From Flavobacteriales bacterium UBA3376 (GTDB lineage: Bacteria > Bacteroidota > Bacteroidia > Flavobacteriales > Weeksellaceae), in assembly GCA_002359055.1 (NCBI GenBank), contig DEQC01000022.1:52423-62132 (forward strand): a stretch of DNA of 9,710 nt, given 5' to 3'. The notes beneath the pieces are model-generated. The model was not told the DNA's origin, did not search any database, and was given only the letters and a program-made list of their open reading frames with translations. The translations under genes were made by a program, and so were the position numbers. This document shows, in pieces, positions 6,292 to 9,710 of this stretch (position 1 is the stretch's first letter; every line of letters starts with the position of its first letter).

Positions 6292-7995
6292 TTAAAAATC
6301 TGCTTCTATTTCGAAGCATAAATTTTCTTTGGTTTTTGGATGTTGAAATTCTAACAAACCTGCGTGTAAATACAATCTATCTTTTACAATTCCATAAAGA
6401 TCATCGCCCACTATAGGTGCATTTAATCCTAACTCATGAGCCGAATGAACCCTGAGTTGATGAGTTCTACCGGTTATCGGCCAAAAGTGAACTTTGGTCG
6501 TTTCTTTATTTCTTTCGATTACTTTCCATTCGGTACGAGATTTTTTCCCTTTTTCAAAACAAACGATTTGCCTCGGTCTGTCCAAAGGATCCAATCTCAA
6601 TGGCAATTCAATCACACCTTCATCTTTTTCAATTGTTCCAGACAAAAGCGCTGTGTATCTTTTGATGACAGTTTTCTTTAAAAATTGTCTTTGAATATGT
6701 TTGTGAGTTTCTTTGGTTTTTGCGACCACAAGTAAACCGGAAGTTGACATATCCAAACGATGAATGATCAAAGGTTCAACTCCTTTCAGCATATCTTGTA
6801 AACGCGTATAAACTGAATCTTGAATTTCAATTCCAGGCACTGAAAGCAGTTCTGTTGGTTTATTTACAACCACTAATTCTTCATCTTCGTAAACAATTTT
6901 CAATTGTTTTTCTTTGGCCAAATTAATCAACAATGGATTTTCTTCTATTTGTATTCCATCCAACATATGCTTCAAAATTGGTCGACATTTCCCACTACAA
7001 GCGGGATAAAAATATTTGTGTTTTCTGATTTCAGATTTTGGAGAAGCTCCCCACCAAAATTCAGCAAATGCCAAAGGTTTCAATTGGTTCAAAAAAGCAA
7101 ATTGCAAAAGTTTGGGAGTCGAACATTCGCCAGCTCCTGCAGGTGGTCTTTCGAAAATTGTCTCTTCAAATATATCGCGTAAATGCTTTTCTTCTCTCTT
7201 TATATTTAAGAACGAATAACTTTCAAACAATCGATTTTGAAGTGCAGAAGATCTTTCTTTTCTCTCTGTTTTCAATGCTTCTAATTCATTTTCAAAAACA
7301 TCGATTTCAATTTGAATTTTCTCTAATTTTTGACTCCATTCTTCCGTCAAAACCCTTAACATGTATTGATCCCTATGACTTTGTTTGATCAAATCAGCTT
7401 CGACCAACTCATATTCATTTTGGTTTAAAGTAAGTTTTTTTTCTTTACGAATTTTGCGTCTTTCAGCTTTATTTTCACGCATTATTTGCCTAAAATCAGC
7501 TATTGATTTTTCTGATTGCTCAACTACTTCCTTGTATTTAATTTTCCAATAGTGATAATGTTCATTTTTTTCTAATTCTTTGATTTTTTTATTGATTTCA
7601 TTGATAGGTTTCACTCCTTCGTTGAAAAAACTACCTTCAGTCAACATATCAAAAACTGGAGGAACAAATTTTTCGTGATGATTACTATCGGCAACTTTCC
7701 CTGAAAAAGCAGACAAATATCCGAGTCTTCCATTCTTGTCTTGAACTACTAAAACACCGAACATTTTACCGATTGCATTTTCAGTATTTTCTCCATTTAG
7801 CCCAAAATTATGATTGACTTTGAAGTCATTTTCTAAATAATTCTGTAAATCTTCTGTAGCCAATTTGACCAACGGATGTGGAGTATAATAAAATGGATAA
7901 GTAAACTTTTTGGGTAAACTTATTTCTTGGATCAAATCTTCATCGAAATAAGTAATTTTATTTTTTGTTTGTATGTATTTATCTTCGATTTCCAT
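6292..7995 (-). CDS. RluA-family pseudouridine synthase with long N-terminal coiled-coil/cysteine module
   Basis: A 567-residue protein whose last third (about 365-567) is an RluA-type pseudouridine synthase, which isomerises uridine to pseudouridine in RNA. It shows VVVNKPTELLSVPG (375-388), HRLDMSTSGLLVV with catalytic Asp415, KRYTALLSG with Tyr447, and TGRTHQLRVH (508-517). In place of the S4 RNA-binding domain found in RluC/RluD there is a large N-terminal region. It contains LGYLSAFSGK (91-100), FVPPVFDML (110-118), a Lys/Glu-rich probable coiled coil (about 131-260), PPAGAGEC (284-291), EFWWG (312-316) and YPACSGKC (330-337). Cys291, Cys333 and Cys337 could bind a metal or contact RNA. 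I recognise this architecture from other Bacteroidota and some gammaproteobacteria, so it is not a chance fusion. The ATG is four bases after the menD stop, implying one operon with coupled translation. The RNA target (rRNA, tRNA or other) is unknown. Confidence 0.93.
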   Translation of the reverse strand: MEIEDKYIQTKNKITYFDEDLIQEISLPKKFTYPFYYTPHPLVKLATEDLQNYLENDFKVNHNFGLNGENTENAIGKMFGVLVVQDKNGRLGYLSAFSGKVADSNHHEKFVPPVFDMLTEGSFFNEGVKPINEINKKIKELEKNEHYHYWKIKYKEVVEQSEKSIADFRQIMRENKAERRKIRKEKKLTLNQNEYELVEADLIKQSHRDQYMLRVLTEEWSQKLEKIQIEIDVFENELEALKTERKERSSALQNRLFESYSFLNIKREEKHLRDIFEETIFERPPAGAGECSTPKLLQFAFLNQLKPLAFAEFWWGASPKSEIRKHKYFYPACSGKCRPILKHMLDGIQIEENPLLINLAKEKQLKIVYEDEELVVVNKPTELLSVPGIEIQDSVYTRLQDMLKGVEPLIIHRLDMSTSGLLVVAKTKETHKHIQRQFLKKTVIKRYTALLSGTIEKDEGVIELPLRLDPLDRPRQIVCFEKGKKSRTEWKVIERNKETTKVHFWPITGRTHQLRVHSAHELGLNAPIVGDDLYGIVKDRLYLHAGLLEFQHPKTKENLCFEIEADF

Positions 7996-7999
7996 CGGA

Positions 8000-9664
8000 T
8001 TAAATTCTAAAATAATCTCTCATAATTCCAGCATTATCAACATTTGAAGTATTGATTTCCATTATTTTAGGATTTTCACTATCATCATAAAAAGTAGTTA
8101 ACTCATTTTTCAAATCTTCCAAACTTTCAACTTTTATGTATTGAAAACCAAACATTTTCGATAAATGTTCAGCTGTCAATTGATGTTTGGTTTCGAATAC
8201 AGTTTCGACTACTCCAGAATCCTCAGGTCCAGGAATTATTTTAAAAATATTTCCACCACCATTGTTGATTAAAATGATCCTAAAATTATTAGGAATGTAA
8301 GGATTCCACAATCCGTTGCTATCATAAAAAAAGCTAATATCACCTGTGACTAAAATTGTTTGATGATGAGTTGCGATTGAAGCTCCAGCTGCTGTTGAAG
8401 TCGAGCCATCGATTCCACTTGTTCCACGATTGCAAAATATTTTTTGTTGCCCATTATGATCAAAAAGTTGCGCATATCGAATCACCGATGAATTCGCATA
8501 TTGAACCACAGATTTTTTTGGATAAGTTTCAATTAACTTCTCAAAAACTTTAAAATCTGAGAATGCAGTGTTTTTAGCAAAATCTTTTTGTTTTTCTTCT
8601 TTTTCTAAACGGATGGAATTCCACTTTTTATAATAAACTGTTTTTTGAGGAAAAATATGAGGAACGAATTTCTCCAAAAAATCAATCGGATTAGATTTAA
8701 CTTTTTCAGTCAAACATTGAAAAGTATCAGGATGCCAATTTTCATCGATGTGCCAATGATGTTCTGGCGAATGATTTCTAAAGAAAGCTTTTATTTTTTT
8801 AGAAACAACATTTTGTCCAATGGTCAACAAAATTTCAGGTTTCAATTCTTCGAGCAATTCATCGGACATCGAATAAATCACAGAATCGATTTTATTAAAA
8901 AAACGTTTGTTATGGATGTTTGAAGTCGTTTCTGTAAAAACAATTACAGAATCGTCTTCAGCCAATTTATTGATCCAATCATTTAATTCTTCATTTGGAA
9001 ATTGCAATCCCACCAAAACGATTTTCTTCTGATAAGCATTCCACAAATCACAAAGCTCATCGATATTGATAGTTTCTTTTTCTTTTTCATCAATTTTAAA
9101 TTCATCAAATTCAAAATCAATTGAGTTTTGAAATTCATAAATCGGTTCTGAAAAAGGCATGTTGATATGAACCGGTCCTGAGTTATGAATAGCACTTGAA
9201 ATTGCTTTTTTGATTTGATTCAAATTTTCTGTGATTGTTTCAGTTGTTTCATCCTCTTTCAATTGGGAATTGAAATACGTATGTTTTTCTAAAACATTTT
9301 TTTGGCGAATGGTTTGTCCATCGAAGTTATCGACCAAATGTTCAGGTCTATCGGCCGACAAAATAATCAATGGAATGTTTTGATAAAAAGCTTCTGTAAC
9401 CGCTGGATAATAATTGACCAAAGCGGAACCTGAAGTACAACAAAGAACCACAGGTTTTCTGAGTTGTTGTGCCATACCCAAACCTACAAATCCGGCTGAG
9501 CGCTCATCGACTATACTAAAAGTCTTAAATTTTGGGTGATGGCTGAAATGAGTCGCCAAAGCTCCATTTCTCGATCCTGGTGACAATACGATATGATCAA
9601 CACCAAATGATTGAAGAGTTTCTCCAATCATTTGAACATTTAAATTTTTTGAGAATTTTTTCAA
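8000..9664 (-). CDS. menD: SEPHCHC synthase MenD, menaquinone biosynthesis
   Basis: A 554-residue thiamine-diphosphate enzyme that joins isochorismate and 2-oxoglutarate (with loss of CO2) to make 2-succinyl-5-enolpyruvyl-6-hydroxy-3-cyclohexene-1-carboxylate, the first committed step to menaquinone. Motifs: LSPGSRNG (27-34), DERSAGF with conserved Glu54 for ThDP activation, TSGSAL (77-82), SADRP (103-107), NRGTSGIDGS (412-421) and the ThDP/Mg site from GD (441-442) to NNGGG (467-471). Length matches the family. The chosen start is TTG at 9664: a stop lies six codons upstream with no ATG between, and the next ATG (9631) would remove part of the first helix. It is the first gene of a two-gene operon with the RluA-like gene four bases downstream. 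No other men genes are in the window. Confidence 0.96.
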   Translation of the reverse strand: MKKFSKNLNVQMIGETLQSFGVDHIVLSPGSRNGALATHFSHHPKFKTFSIVDERSAGFVGLGMAQQLRKPVVLCCTSGSALVNYYPAVTEAFYQNIPLIILSADRPEHLVDNFDGQTIRQKNVLEKHTYFNSQLKEDETTETITENLNQIKKAISSAIHNSGPVHINMPFSEPIYEFQNSIDFEFDEFKIDEKEKETINIDELCDLWNAYQKKIVLVGLQFPNEELNDWINKLAEDDSVIVFTETTSNIHNKRFFNKIDSVIYSMSDELLEELKPEILLTIGQNVVSKKIKAFFRNHSPEHHWHIDENWHPDTFQCLTEKVKSNPIDFLEKFVPHIFPQKTVYYKKWNSIRLEKEEKQKDFAKNTAFSDFKVFEKLIETYPKKSVVQYANSSVIRYAQLFDHNGQQKIFCNRGTSGIDGSTSTAAGASIATHHQTILVTGDISFFYDSNGLWNPYIPNNFRIILINNGGGNIFKIIPGPEDSGVVETVFETKHQLTAEHLSKMFGFQYIKVESLEDLKNELTTFYDDSENPKIMEINTSNVDNAGIMRDYFRI

Positions 9665-9685
9665 AACGAAGATTTTCTAAGTGGG

Positions 9686-9693
9686 CAAAGTTA
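9686..9693 (-). promoter_or_regulatory. -7 promoter element of menD
   Basis: The minus strand reads TAACTTTG, a full TAnnTTTG match, 21 bases before the menD TTG start. Its -33 partner would lie at or beyond the right edge of the window and cannot be checked. It places the transcription start near 9680 and so supports a short leader and the TTG start at 9664. Confidence 0.5.
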
Positions 9694-9710
9694 ATCCGAA
9701 AATATGAAAT

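Noticed and set aside
7016..7388. Plus-strand open frames of up to 116 codons opposite the RluA-like gene
   Set aside because: They are shadows of a well-supported minus-strand gene, lack recognisable motifs and have no promoter.
8645..8923. Plus-strand open frame of 92 codons opposite menD
   Set aside because: It lies wholly within menD, whose frame carries all conserved family motifs; the antisense frame looks random and Phe-rich.
1..9710. CRISPR array, insertion sequence, prophage, toxin-antitoxin or other defence island
   Set aside because: I found no regularly spaced repeats, transposase or integrase motifs, tRNA-associated attachment sites or known defence domains; the long genes are mostly recognisable core functions.

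Overview
The window is AT-rich, with no Shine-Dalgarno-like motifs before the starts. Several genes are instead preceded by the Bacteroidota promoter element TAnnTTTG. The gene content also fits a member of the phylum Bacteroidota, most likely class Flavobacteriia: a TonB-like protein with the FENRNKAYGAY N-terminal signature, a DUF6452 lipoprotein next to a DUF6048 protein, menaquinone synthesis by MenD, and a long RluA-type protein. This placement is inferred from motifs. No marker gene fixes the genus.

Layout: a TonB-like energy transducer gene (257-1171) is the only substantial gene on the + strand. It ends at a strong hairpin terminator and converges on a minus-strand set. In the direction of minus-strand transcription that set is rlmD (3872-2460), a small lipoprotein of the DUF6452 type (2399-1914), and an outer-membrane-barrel-like DUF6048-type protein (1954-1241). 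The last two overlap by 41 nt. Upstream on the same strand lie an ADP-ribosylglycohydrolase (4961-4002), a GT4-type glycosyltransferase (6156-5035), and a probable two-gene operon of menD (9664-8000) followed 4 nt later by a 567-residue RluA-family protein (7995-6292). The first eight codons of a possible further minus-strand gene run off the left edge.

Functionally this is mostly a housekeeping region: rRNA modification (RlmD, an RluA-like pseudouridine synthase), menaquinone synthesis (MenD), cell-envelope functions (TonB-like protein, lipoprotein plus barrel pair, glycosyltransferase) and reversal of ADP-ribosylation. I see no CRISPR array, insertion sequence, prophage gene, tRNA or rRNA, and no clear defence or mobile system. 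The least understood parts are the overlapping lipoprotein/barrel pair of unknown function and the roughly 360-residue N-terminal module of the RluA-like protein, with its coiled coil and conserved-looking cysteines. Several short dyads lie inside or beside the predicted promoters and may be operators.
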